Source: Tubulanus polymorphus (Eukaryota > Nemertea > Palaeonemertea > Tubulaniformes > Tubulanidae). Taken from it: 64,000 nt of DNA. The stretch's first letter is position 1. Each line of letters starts with the position of its first letter. Both the position numbers and the translations under genes were made by a program. Shown one piece after another: positions 29,301 to 40,600 of this stretch. The notes under the pieces are model-generated. The model had not been told where the DNA came from, did not search any database, and worked only from the letters and a program-made list of their open reading frames with translations. The stretch lies in NCBI RefSeq assembly GCF_964204645.1, contig NC_134027.1:7924485-7988484 (forward strand). Reading direction: 5' to 3'.

Positions 29301-30054
29301 CGTATCAGTGGATGATGATAGTGATGATGACGATGATGATATAACGATAAACATCGGAACAAATTCCGTTTATCCCGGCCAACATGAAGAATACATAGAC
29401 GAAGAATTAGACGCGAATGGCGAGGAGAGTCAGTACAATCCGTACTGGCCGGATAAACTCCGTCCTAATCATTTCATAGCAATTCGCATAACGAACGAGG
29501 AAGTGTGCCAAACCGTCCAGCACATCCAGGATGTCATCACCGAAAAGGAGGATAGATACGGGCCGTGTTGCGTTCCCGAGCCGGCTCTACACGTGACGCT
29601 GTGTACGCTCGGTTTGGACACGAGCGAGCAACTGTCGAACGCGATAAAATGCCTTAAAGACAACGAGGACGAATTGGTGAAAATTGCGCAAAAGAAAATC
29701 AAACTAACAATCGACGGCGTGTCGAATTTCTACAATCGCGTGTTGTACGCCCGAGTTCAACACGGGAACGATCTTACGGAATTGTACGAATATCTGAAAC
29801 TGATTTTAAGATCGGCCGGACTCGACATCCGCGACAATCACGACTTCGTTCCTCACGTCACCATCATGAAAGTCACCCGCCCGGTTGGCAAAGCATTAGG
29901 CAACAGGATCAGTCCGTTCGTCTACGAAGGTTGCGAAACGACGTATCTCGGCGAGCAGATAGTCGATGGAATTCACCTCTGCTCGATGTCAAACGAAAGA
30001 AGATCGGACGGGTTTTATTTGACTCCCGCCAGTGTGGAATTCAAGTTACCGTAA
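26375..30054 (+). CDS. LENG9: RWD - MJ1316/DUF504 - 2H phosphoesterase protein, LENG9-like
   Basis: Two coding exons, 26375-26540 and 28649-30054, join in frame (phase 1) to give 523 residues. Residues ~15-115 form an RWD-type fold (KFQLSENYPEVGPEIIIRS, then SLLGLLKKKA, GSSMLDGLI). After a Lys-rich linker, residues ~155-240 match the MJ1316 RNA cyclic-group-end recognition domain (DUF504: DVISRILWDENLP, VGYIDRFVG, RIEYFKYKNLKVWD, VFGS). The C-terminal ~200 residues are a 2H phosphoesterase/AKAP7-type domain with the two catalytic HxT motifs HVTLCTL and HVTIMKV. Human LENG9 has the MJ1316 and 2H domains. The family is thought to act on cyclic phosphate RNA ends, but the substrate is unknown. 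An acidic Asp run separates the last two domains. A foldback transposon fills the intron. Confidence 0.85.
26591..26614. repeat. Solo terminal repeat of a pogo/Tigger-like element
   Basis: TTGTAACGAGGTTCCACTG followed by TA matches the right terminus of the element at 26698-28623. It lies only about 85 bases from that element's left end. It is probably a decayed older copy. Confidence 0.65.
26698..28623. mobile_element. 1.9-kb non-autonomous foldback transposon (pogo/Tigger-like termini)
   Basis: The element starts CAGTAGAACCTCGTTATAACG and ends with the near inverse CGTTGTAACGAGGTTCCACTG, flanked on both sides by TA, the target duplication of the Tc1/mariner/pogo superfamily. The terminal inverted repeats are very long: about 26698-27295 pairs with about 28040-28623, with small indels and many substitutions. 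The unique centre (about 27296-28039) has no transposase; a 71-residue minus frame at 27304-27519 is unrecognised. It occupies the single coding intron of the LENG9-like gene. Confidence 0.8.
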
Positions 30055-30184
30055 CATCCATCCCTACTTGCAGAATCAATCAACTTTTTCGGCGAGAAGA
30101 TTTTGTATTCATATGATTTATATTCGAATCAAAGTGGAAGAATTGTAAATGTTTTCATATGACTACTAAAATTTGAATGCTTTA

Positions 30185-30560
30185 CAGTAAACCTTGCCTT
30201 ATTTGGACATGCCCATTTGGACTTACATAAACGCGGACAAAAATAAAATCATTTTTCGGACTTCCGAACATATATTCTTATCCTTGAATGGGACTTTTGG
30301 CTTCTCAGACCGATTTTTCTGGTCCCAGCTTGTCCGTGTGTTCGGCGACTTTATACTTTACATGGGATTTATACATTCTTCGAGGACCCTTTCACACACG
30401 ATTCCCACTGTTTACGCGTCATATCTAGACAGTGTTATCTCGATCTATAACCCTGGATCGGTTATTCTTAGCAAATCGGCGGTACTTATGATGTCAACCC
30501 AATTTCTTGTTAAATTAAATCTCCGCTATCTGATAGCAATAAATCTAAATACCGCGATAG
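30185..30560 (+). mobile_element. Degenerate DNA-transposon fragment
   Basis: Starts TA-CAGTAAACCTTGCC followed by repeated 'GGACA'-type motifs (TTTGGACATGCCC, AACGCGGACAAA, GCTTGTCCGTGTGTTCGGC), a style typical of pogo/Tigger termini in invertebrates. No right terminus or transposase was identified and the end is approximate. Confidence 0.4.
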
Positions 30561-30626
30561 ATATCCGTCCTTTTAACACTTACACACATTCTCCCATGAA
30601 TAAATTATTTAGTATGAATGGTCAAT

Positions 30627-30664
30627 GCATGCTTTTTAGGTATTTGCATGCTTTTTAGGTATTT
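30627..30664. repeat. 19-bp tandem duplication
   Basis: GCATGCTTTTTAGGTATTT occurs twice in direct succession. Confidence 0.9.
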
Positions 30665-31143
30665 GTTGTGTTAAGACTATTTTTGGAATGTCATTAATAA
30701 TAGTATTGATGAAGAATTAATAAAATTACTGTTACGTTCTGAAATTGATGTTTTGAAAATTCTTATGTAAGCAGATATCAAAGCGATAAAATCCAACTGT
30801 AACTGAAAACTTCAAACACTAAATTGGTGAGTAATGCACAAAGAAAAAGCGAATATTAGAATATCAAACATGCATTTATTCGAGATGCAAATAACATGCA
30901 CAGAACAAGAACAATCACTCACCGATTTTCTTATTTGAGATTCTATGTTCATCTTATGAGACTTCTCAATTCACAAATGAGTTACTCTCTCGACATAAGT
31001 AGTAATTACTATTTCTACTATAGCATCACAGTTTTCCAATTAAAAGTCTATTTCTATGTACATGTACTCGGTATTTACAGTCACTGGTTCCTAAATGCAA
31101 AATTTCATGTAATTCCAGAATGCCCCTGACATAGCAAGTTCGT

Positions 31144-34100
31144 TTACATTTGTTCAAAAGGGAAAGGATTTATTTTCGAAAGTTCTAAATCCTTCCGGTT
31201 TTTCTGTCGTATCCTCGGCCATGATTGCACTACATCGGTCGCCTCCTTCGATCCACCAGCCACGGGTTTCTTATCAGCTTTTTTACATTTCTTTTCTTGA
31301 GGCTCCTCGTAATCGGGCTACAAAATTCAAACCAGCGAGTAAAATATCAACAGTCCAGAGTAATCAAACATCATGCCTGGCTCTTCAGTTAATATGAAGT
31401 ATAATATTCACCTGAGATAGATACTTCTTTCGGAGATGTTCTCGTATCTGCATACCTCTCACTAACAGTTTCCAATTACCTAAAACTCTCTTCTCCTTTT
31501 TCTGTGCATTAGAAGTGGAAGAAGTTACTGGTTAGGAAATGCATTTTTTCTCAAGAAGATTCGTTCTTTGAAACTAGAATTGCCCAAATTAATACCTGTC
31601 GTTCTTTTTCCTTCAATATCTCCTGTTCTTCGTCCCAGGCAGCTATAAGGGTATCTTTGAATTCTTCGCAAACAACGAAACCATCCATTCTAAATAATAT
31701 CATAGTGTGGTCAAGGGAATGATAAACTAACAGAACAAAAAATTTACATCAGCAAAGATTATATCCCGTGTGCACTTACACAGGATGTGACCAACCACCA
31801 TGGAAATCCCAGCCTGTCATAGCTTGTGCACAGTCGATTTCCAATTTTTTGGCGATCTTGTTCAAACCAGGCACTAGAAGTTAACATAGAGGACAATTAT
31901 ACGGTTCATATGTCTAGTGCATGAGTACCTCATGATGTTCAAGATGGTACGTACATTTGAGATGAACAGTTCCTGCGGGTAACATACAAGCTTGGAATAA
32001 TTCGACATTTCCAAATTCATTTCTCGGTACCTTGCCCTTAAAAAAAGAATCACCTAAGTAACAACATCCCGATAGAAGAAGAAAAGAAACAAAATTAATT
32101 TGAGTTCTAGTTATTCTTACATCAACAGCTGGTGGAGGAACGTACTGTTCTGTTTGCCATAAGCCGAAACATTCTAATGAAGCCTCTTGCTCAGTTTCAT
32201 ATGCTCGCTTAAAAATGGAAAAGAAAATATTTCAGTTTTGTTGTGTAGAATGCGAAGAAACATTAACTCCACTTGCATAGTAGCTACTAACCCTTCTGAC
32301 AGTACATCATATTTCCCTTACCTTTTTCGTTTTTCGTCCTTTCACAACTTTGTATGGTTTTTCTCCAGGGCGAACTACTCTAGCATTCTTAAGCCACTGA
32401 ACTCGAGCGTGCAACTGTGAAGCAAATAAATGTAAATATCTCAGACTTTGATTCAAAGTCAAAATAATCAACCTTTATAACACTAACAAGATGGTCTACA
32501 TACATCATGAACACATTCTCTAGCATACACTGGTTCTTTTTTCCAATATCCTAGTGGAACTGATGTCTCCGGATATATCGCCTCAAACTTGAGTAAATGC
32601 CTTTCTAGAGCGTACCTGAATTAATAACAGAAGTCTTAAGGTTTGATAAAGTATGACTAGAACTCTAATTTTCCAACTAGCACTCATAGAATTCTTCTAC
32701 ACTATTAGCAAAAATTCTAAAAGATAAAACTCACAGAGGATGGTTTTTGTATTCAGACAAAGTTTTCGGAAGAGGTGCTTTTAACAATAAGCCTGAAAGT
32801 TAAAGCAGATGTGTTTATGTCTAATATCAAATACCGGTATACTTGGTTTCGCATGATAACCTTATTCAATTCCAGTTATTGGTAAGCCAGCTCATATAAA
32901 TATAAACTCAGACATTGGTGTCCTACCTTTTAATTCATCCTCTTCTGCTTTTTCCCGGTCAGCATTCGTTGATCTGTACGGATGCAAGACGTTTTTACAC
33001 CAATCGGCATCAATTCTTAACTTCATCGTGCTTGTCATCCATTTATCATCATAGCGAGGTGTCACATCTTTCACGCTACTCTCTAAATACAGAATATCTT
33101 AACATCAATCGTGGATAGCTAAAGTAAATGATTAAGCTTGTCTGTCAGAAAGATAGAGATATATACAATCCAATTACTATCAGATCAGACCAAAATGAAA
33201 GGAATACCCGGTATCTAAGACTGTAAACTCTTAAGCATTTCTAAATACAAACAACATATACAGATGAAACTTTACCATTATCAATTCCGATTATATAACT
33301 GAATGGCTGAGATGCAGTTTTCACAATTTCGATGGGTTTATTGAGAGTGCAATGTATACAGTCCACAGCTGAAAATGAAGAAAGAAGTCAATCAAACATT
33401 AACATGAAGTCAATTCATAACATGAAGTATTTGATAAAAGTAAACACGCTCAAGAAACAGTTTAACCCCTATTCTAATCTACCGCCACCATTACTCGCGA
33501 GACCTTCTTGTACTTACTCAGCCATATTTGTTTATCTTCTAGGTAAAGTTCAATCCAAATGTTTCCTAAAAGGAAATATGCGAATGCATCGATTAACAGA
33601 AATGGTCGGGGGAACAAAGGCTGTCGTTATCAATAAATACAGATGCTCATACTTACGACCGCCTGATTTTGTTGGTATCAGTTCAACACTAGAATTTGAA
33701 TCCGATGAAAGAACGCGGCGGTTTCGAGGCTTGGCTGGACCTCGACTAGAAATAATTTTAACATCCGAATCATTGGCTGAACTATACAAAATAAACATTT
33801 ATAAACATGAAAATCAGTAAGATGAAGATACAAGTAGAAATATAATCTCTATTTCTATAACACAATCGTACCCTTTCAATCTTGTAGATCCTTTTGTGTT
33901 AGTTTTTGCATTTGTTTGTTTTGCTTTTATATTATTCGACTCCTCTTCAAAATCATCATCATCCTCCTCATCATTTTCGCTTCCATCATTTTCACTGTCC
34001 GGCACGTAACTGACCCCTTTCTTGGATTTCCTACGGCTAGAGGTACGCGACGCTGAACGTGCCTGTTTACCCGAATCTTTTTTATTGTCCCTTGATTTTT

Positions 34101-36841
34101 TGCTCGTTTTCGCTTTACTGCTAACCTTTTCTGATTTCTCTGTTCTCAGTAGCGATTTTTTTTCTTCACTCGACACTGAGTTTACCCGTGAGCCGGTTTC
34201 TTTTTCGAGATCAAGTAACATTTCTGTTTTATTGTCTTCGGCGGACAATTTCTTATCACAAGATGAAGTTTGAGGTAGTTCTGAAACTTTCTGGGTCCCT
34301 TTTCGAACCTAAATAAGAAAGCATTTCACTCAAAATTACGATTCTTTTGCAGATATCATTTCTAGAAAATCCAAAGAATTGAATTATCTGTGAATTTAAA
34401 TCTGACTTTGAAATTTTCATTTTCAATAAGCAAATATCCACGTTTTTGTTAAATTGTACCTTGATAGCTTTAAGAGGCATTGGTCGCAGTGAGTTAATGA
34501 TTCGCACATCATAACCAAGACATCGCAGATATATTACGCACATCTGAAACAACACAAAAGATGATCACTGTTCATTATTCCAACATTCCCTTTATTGAGC
34601 CATTGTACCGTATAATTCTTACAGGCATTATACTTACTAATATAAGGTATTTCTCATTAGGGACTGTTTTTGTAGCCCAATATTTCACAAGGTCACCAAC
34701 CTACCAATTGACAAAATTATCCAATAACAATGAACAAATTTTCATGCAAATTAAAAAGCAACTAAAAATTTCAAACCTACACAGTTTGTAGAATCAGATG
34801 ACAAACTAACGTCGATGTGGTGTTCTTTTTTGAACCATAGCATGAAACTGTGAACATCATCAGAGACAGATTTTGACGATGGCTTCTTGAAGTATTTCTG
34901 TGGACAACATGAATAGGCAAGAGCAGTCAACGTTTTGTCCAGACATATTCGATTCTGATGCAGCCCGGCAGCAACAAGGCATAACAAGTGAACCTAAATC
35001 GACAAATAGATAACTATGCAATTAATACCATTTTACAAAACTTTTCTATGATTGCATGGAAGTGGTAGATTTCAAGCCTACCTTATGCATATCTTCTCTC
35101 ACGGCCTTTTGATACTTTTTAAACTGGCGCAGGAACATTGCTCGTATATCACATCCATTCTTTCTGTTTTTCAAAAAATAGATAATAATTACTATAGGAA
35201 GAAGACAATGTTTGTGATATCAATAATCTAAGACAAATATTTCGAGCTTGGTAAAAATTTTGAAGCTGACATACTTTTTCTTTTTCATGATATCAGTAGC
35301 TTCGAGCGTTATCTGCACAGGTGCATCTGGTATCTGATTTTTCTCAGCTGGCTGTGGTATTTCTGAGTGATAAATTTTATTTCAATATTTAAATATTAGG
35401 TCATTTGAATTGCATGAGAACTAAACAAAAGAAAAGTAAAATATCTTTTCATACCAGCAACTTCTTCCCAATCCGATTCACCACTGCTAGTGTCTGATTC
35501 TTGAGCTTCAGTAACAGGTTCTGGTTTTATTCTTCCCTTCCCAGGCTTTGATTTGCCCTTCTGACTTGTAGTCTGTGGAGCCATTTTCCCTGCAAAATTG
35601 AAAAAGACTTAGAAAATGGCTTCGACATCAGGTAGAATGTGTTAATAACGTTTTGTTCATAGGGAACAGAAAAAAGTTCCATTCTTACCTGAATCCTCAC
35701 AACTATCTAATTTTTTTATTTCTTCTTTTGCTTTCCTTGCATTTCTTTTCCCCTTAGCATTGGTCTGTTTTCCTAAAAATGAAAAAGGTTGACAAATGAA
35801 TTATGCACCACACTGGATCGGAATAGAGTCCATTAAAACTACGCAGTACTGAAAATGGGTTTTTTTTTATTGATTTGACCAAATCGTACACATATGAGTC
35901 ACAAGGATTTAGTTCATAGGGAATAGAAAAGTGTTCATTCACACCTGAAATCTCACAACTGTCTATTTTTTCTTTTGCTTTTCTTGTATTTCTTTTCCCC
36001 TTAGCATCGGTCTGTTCCTTTTTGACTAAAATATGGAGTGGCAAATGAATTATCAATCACCTATTAACTGGATAGTAAATCAGACATGAGTAAACAAAAA
36101 TCAAATAGTACCATTAATTGGTTTTTCTTCGGACTTGGCTGATCGCTGGGCTCTAGTTTTGCGGATACCTTTTTCTTCACTACTCCTGGTATCTAGCTTT
36201 GTCCGTTGAATTTTAGGAGTTCGCAGTGAATTTTCATTGATTTCGAAATCTGTATCATCCGAATTTTCACCAGAAGTGTCAATAATTTCACTTTTCCATT
36301 GCCTTTTTCTGTTTATCTTTTCCTTCTCACTACTGCTGCTGGGGGCCTGATTAGAATTTAATCCTTTAACCTTCGCCGCGAGTTTCGAAACAAGCGCCAA
36401 CGGTGGTTTTTCTTGTTGACGCATTTTCGAAGCAATTTTAGCAACAGGTGAAACCGGAATCAAACTGGATTTGTCGCACGGATCTGTCGATGTTCCATCT
36501 TCTTTCTTTTCCAAACATTTAACTTGAGTTTTGCATTTGAATAGCTCATTTTTTTTCTCTGAGGTTGAGGGTTCATTTGATGATTCATTGTCAAGGGAAT
36601 CATCAGAGTCACTGTCTGACAATGATGATGGTCCAACTCCCAGCTTTTTCATGTATTTATCGCTAATTCCTAAAACCTGTTCAGCTGTCAGTTTTCCGGA
36701 ATCATCAGCTTTGAAATATTTTGAACATGCTTCTTCATCCTCGATGTCAGCCTCCTGAACTGTTTCCGTGTCATCAGTTGGCTTATCTTCTATCTCTTCT
36801 ACTTGTTTACAAGCTCGATGTCTGGTCGATCTACGTTTCAT
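31144..36841 (-). CDS. XPC: XPC, nucleotide-excision-repair damage sensor (Rad4 family), complete
   Basis: Twenty-three exons join with GT/AG sites into 1100 residues: 36112-36841, 35945-36025, 35689-35772, 35455-35589, 35275-35362, 35082-35163, 34781-34993, 34638-34700, 34460-34543, 33872-34308, 33657-33781, 33518-33565, 33276-33368, 32927-33082, 32735-32792, 32504-32615, 32322-32414, 32121-32207, 31955-32036, 31780-31873, 31596-31689, 31412-31501, 31144-31317. The first ~345 residues are charged and disordered. Residues ~355-520 are the first part of the transglutaminase-like domain ([27 protein letters not shown]), split by an acidic/Lys-rich insert, and resume near 708 with the beta-hairpin domains ([46 protein letters not shown]). 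The tail [20 protein letters not shown] and final NPFPFEQM parallel human XPC. XPC with RAD23 and centrin detects helix distortion to start global-genome repair. The human FDF in the last hairpin is WDF here. ATG immediately follows an acceptor, implying a 5'UTR exon. Confidence 0.96.
35657..36025 (-). repeat. Tandemly duplicated exon in XPC
   Basis: Exons 35945-36025 and 35689-35772 encode related Lys-rich peptides ([19 protein letters not shown] and [20 protein letters not shown]). The similarity extends into the following intron (GTTCATAGGGAA ... CTCACAACT at 35655-35700 and 35912-35960). The genomic unit of ~115 bp or more was therefore duplicated in tandem inside the gene. Confidence 0.88.
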
Positions 36842-37676
36842 CTGCAATGATTTAAAATTTCATCACCAAACGATCACAAACTATTTGAATTTAAAAGTAA
36901 GAGTCAGAGCTATATTAGATATTAGAGCCAATTTTCAAGTGAGATGGAATTTCTAGATCTCAACTTCTAGACTAGACTTCTTCTCTAGGCTATCTCTTGC
37001 AATACATAAAGTTATTAGTTAAAGCCATGAAGTGCACCGATTCATCCACCCTCGATAGGGAGTCTAACTTACCGGTACTTGATGGCAATAAGACTGCCAG
37101 GCCAAAACCCTGCCTAAATAATTAAGCTCAAATCCCCATGAAATTTGCTTCCATCCATCCACTCCAGCAGCAGTGATGATGTGTAAATAACAACCCAGCA
37201 AACCTGCTATGTGCACTCGAGTCTGGTGATGCCATCGGATTCGAATCAATGTGAAGGGAGGATGTCCTGACTAAAGGCCTGTATGAGTTTGACTGACAAT
37301 AAAATGCGGAGCGAGAGAGGCCTGGGAGAGGGGGATGGAATGATATCAATGGATGGAGGAGGATCGGATTACATTTTATTTACCTTCTCCCGTGCGCTTC
37401 TTTCTGCCAACAACCAGCTAGAAAACTATCTTGTATACGTAAGGTGATAACGAGAATTAATGCCTGACCCAACTTTACTGTACTGCCATTTGTTAACTGA
37501 TTCAATGGCTTTAATTATTAAACTTGCATTTGAATGCGATCAAACTTATGTAAAGCCGCGACGACCTTCAGAATGAGAAATGACCGGGTGGTGCTGCCCC
37601 CTGCGGACATCAACCAATTCAATTCAATTACACCGGAAATGATAATATTTGTGGTTGTTTCGGCGGTTCTGTCAAA
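36842..37676. promoter_or_regulatory. Divergent XPC / TRF intergenic region
   Basis: The XPC coding start (minus) and the TRF-like coding start (plus) are 835 bp apart and point away from each other, so this interval must hold both promoters and the XPC 5'UTR exon. I see no TATA box with convincing placement. Confidence 0.55.
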
Positions 37677-40600
37677 ATGAATGCGGATTATTTCAACAAG
37701 ATACTGCAGATAGCAAATTCTATGTGCTGGACGAAGTTATCCGTTGGTCACAGATTGTCGCAAACCGAGAGAGAGTTCTCAGAATTTCTTATTGGTGAAT
37801 AATTCTGTGTTCTTCTGCTGTCTGGGGAAATCAAAAATAAGAACAAGCAACCAAACCAAATTTTAAAAGTTGACAATTCTATGTCGCGATTTTACAATGC
37901 CTCACGTCAGGCAAAATGTACCATGTTGATAGAGAATTTCTCAGTTTTTGGTACAGTACATAGCTAATATACAAAACAATATAACAGCATTTCCAGCGGG
38001 TCAAGAGGGTTAGGGTTAGGGTCTAGAGGGTTAGGGTTAGGGTCTAGAGGGTTTAGGGTTAGGGTTAGGGTAAGGTGAGGCATTATAGTAGGGTATGTTA
38101 AGGTAAGGCTATAAGTAGTCTAAAGGTTCCTCTACCGACCGGCCGTATGGCTAGCGCATACGTCTAGAACGCTGCGCACTGGGGTCTGCGTGTTCGAATC
38201 CCGATTTTACACCAATTTACTCTGATTTTGACTAAGTCGTGCAGTGTACCAAAGATCTGAAATTCTCTGTCAACATGGTACAACTTTCTCACATCAGTGA
38301 TGTCATTAAATTTGATTTCTGGACTCGACTGATATATACCTGGCCTTATGATGGGGACTCAGTCTAACTCTCCTCCACACAGGGGCTCGTCATGATGTTG
38401 GGAGTCCCGAAAATAAAAGATTTCACTCACAGTAGTATCCTAGATGGTACCTTGGTACCACATAGAAATAAGAATAGGCGGTACCTAGGAAGGATACTGA
38501 GTCAAATCTTTTATTTTGGACGCCCAACTATCGTGACCAAGCCGGCCCGAGCTCCCCTGTGCCACTTACTTGTGCTGTATCCGAGTTCCTGACTCACTGA
38601 CTGTCTTTTAGTCAAGGGTTGTTGGTTTTGCTGACTGAGATTGGTTTACTTTGAGTATTGAGTACTGTTTTCCCTGGAAATTTGGCTTATGAATTATAGC
38701 TAGCTAAGTAGCTTGCTTTGATGGTCGTCAATGTTTTGATTTTTTCAGCATGCTTGAAAACTGAAGACATAATTAGCTACAAAGGGGATGCAACGATTCA
38801 GCCATTAATTTTCGCAGTTGGCTGTCTGGTACATTATAAAGATCTGGATAAAGCTGCAGCTTTATTGGAGGATCTAAGCAACAAAGTGCCGATCGATTTA
38901 AAAGTCGATTTGAAAAATTTGACGGTAGAAGCGCGAGAACAGGTACAGTAACCATACAATAATAGAAGTCTTAATACCAGATGATCGTACGGGTTGAATA
39001 CCCCTTAGACAAGTTGACTAACTGTATCTAGCGCAGTGAGTTATCCTTCTGTTGTCTGGACCCAGCCAAGACTCGTCAGACTATCGAACAACCATCCTTA
39101 CCATGACTTACAAGGCTTCCCCATTGTCATTTCGAAATGAAAAATGCCTGAAAAATCTGATCGTCCAGACATGATCACTTATCTAATGGTAATTTTAAGA
39201 TGTTTGATGACTTCAAGATGATGTTCATTTTCATGTATTTCAGGCTGTATTGGAATTGTGTCGTGAGAACCGATTTAAAAAAGCTGGCAGGTTATTTTTC
39301 GAAATTTTCCAGTCAAATATGGTCAGCGGAGATGAATTCTGGAGATCAAAAGGCATTATTCACGTATGTTAGCAATCGTTCAATATAAGCTCATTAACAC
39401 TTTCATCAACCCTGGCAAACAAATGTGTAATATGTCTTATTTTGTTAGGGTCCTTTTTAAATCATGTTTGTGTTATTTTTGTGCAGGGTACAGTATCGCG
39501 TCTGCAAAGGATTATCATGGACAAAAATGCTGATGTTCGCTGTAAGCCTTATTCTAGTTTCTTGGAACAGCTCTGCTCAGTCATCATGCCCTTATTACCG
39601 CTTGAAAATCAGGTAAAAAGTTTCATATACAAGTTATGAATTTTCAATGTCAACTTTGTAGCTTAGTCAAAATGTTATACATTATTTATTGATCATTAAG
39701 AGTTTTAATCTAAGCAGCAATGTCGACTTGTATTACTGAAGTTTCATCGATCACTTGATCTTGTTCGTATTGCCATAGGATTCAAACAAGGATTTCATGA
39801 ATCGAGGAACTATGACAGATGGATGTAAACGAAGTTCAAAAATCACCCAAACTAAGTTTACCACTGGTACGTGGCCAAAATAATGTGTTATCGTGTGCGC
39901 ATAGTAAGTGTTGATTCTCGATGGCTGTATGATTTTGCTATCGTTCTAGCTTCGAAAGCGTGCTCTACCGATCCGCCGACTAAGATGGTAGATGCTTCAG
40001 TTCAAGCTTGCCTGGGAGCCAGTAACAAATCGAACCCGAATACAACTACTGCCGAGGTGCATGCGCCTAGAAACCGAGTTCCTACGAGAAACAGGATACA
40101 ATCAGATGATACTAGCGATGGTTACAATCCTGAAGATAATCATTGTATAGCAGGTTGGTTGTTGAATAGAAAAACTAGAAGTATCAATATTTCATCCCTT
40201 GGTCTTGAATATATGCTGGCTTCTGACTTAATCATTGAAATAACGAAATGATATATCGATTTATTATGATTTGTTTTTTTATTTTATTTCAAAGATGATG
40301 ATAACCCTGCATCTACAAATACGAGAATGAATAATCTCAATGCAGCAGGTCTTTTAGATACCGAATACAGCGGAAGGTATTGCAATACTTAATTACTACG
40401 AAGCTTAAACTTCAGTTGTTAGAAAATTGTTTAACACACCCCATTTGAGGTGTTAGTGAATTTTAGCTTCCTTTTACTGTGAATGAATTTTCAGTTGTTC
40501 TCTTTTGCAGCACTCGAGGCAATGCAGTATTGTATGAAAAAGTAAGTTTCGATCCACTTTGATTGAAAGAACTTTGCATATTTGGCTTCTCACTAAGTTT

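Larger units (their letters stand above)
30055..31143. other. LENG9-like / XPC convergent intergenic region
   Basis: The two genes converge here. The space holds the 3'UTRs, the transposon-derived fragment at 30185 and a small tandem duplication at 30627. The open frame at 30194-30658 lies in transposon-like DNA and is not considered a gene. Confidence 0.5.

Noticed and set aside
30194-30658. 154-residue plus-strand frame
   Set aside because: It starts inside transposon-like terminal sequence, has no family resemblance and has no splice support.
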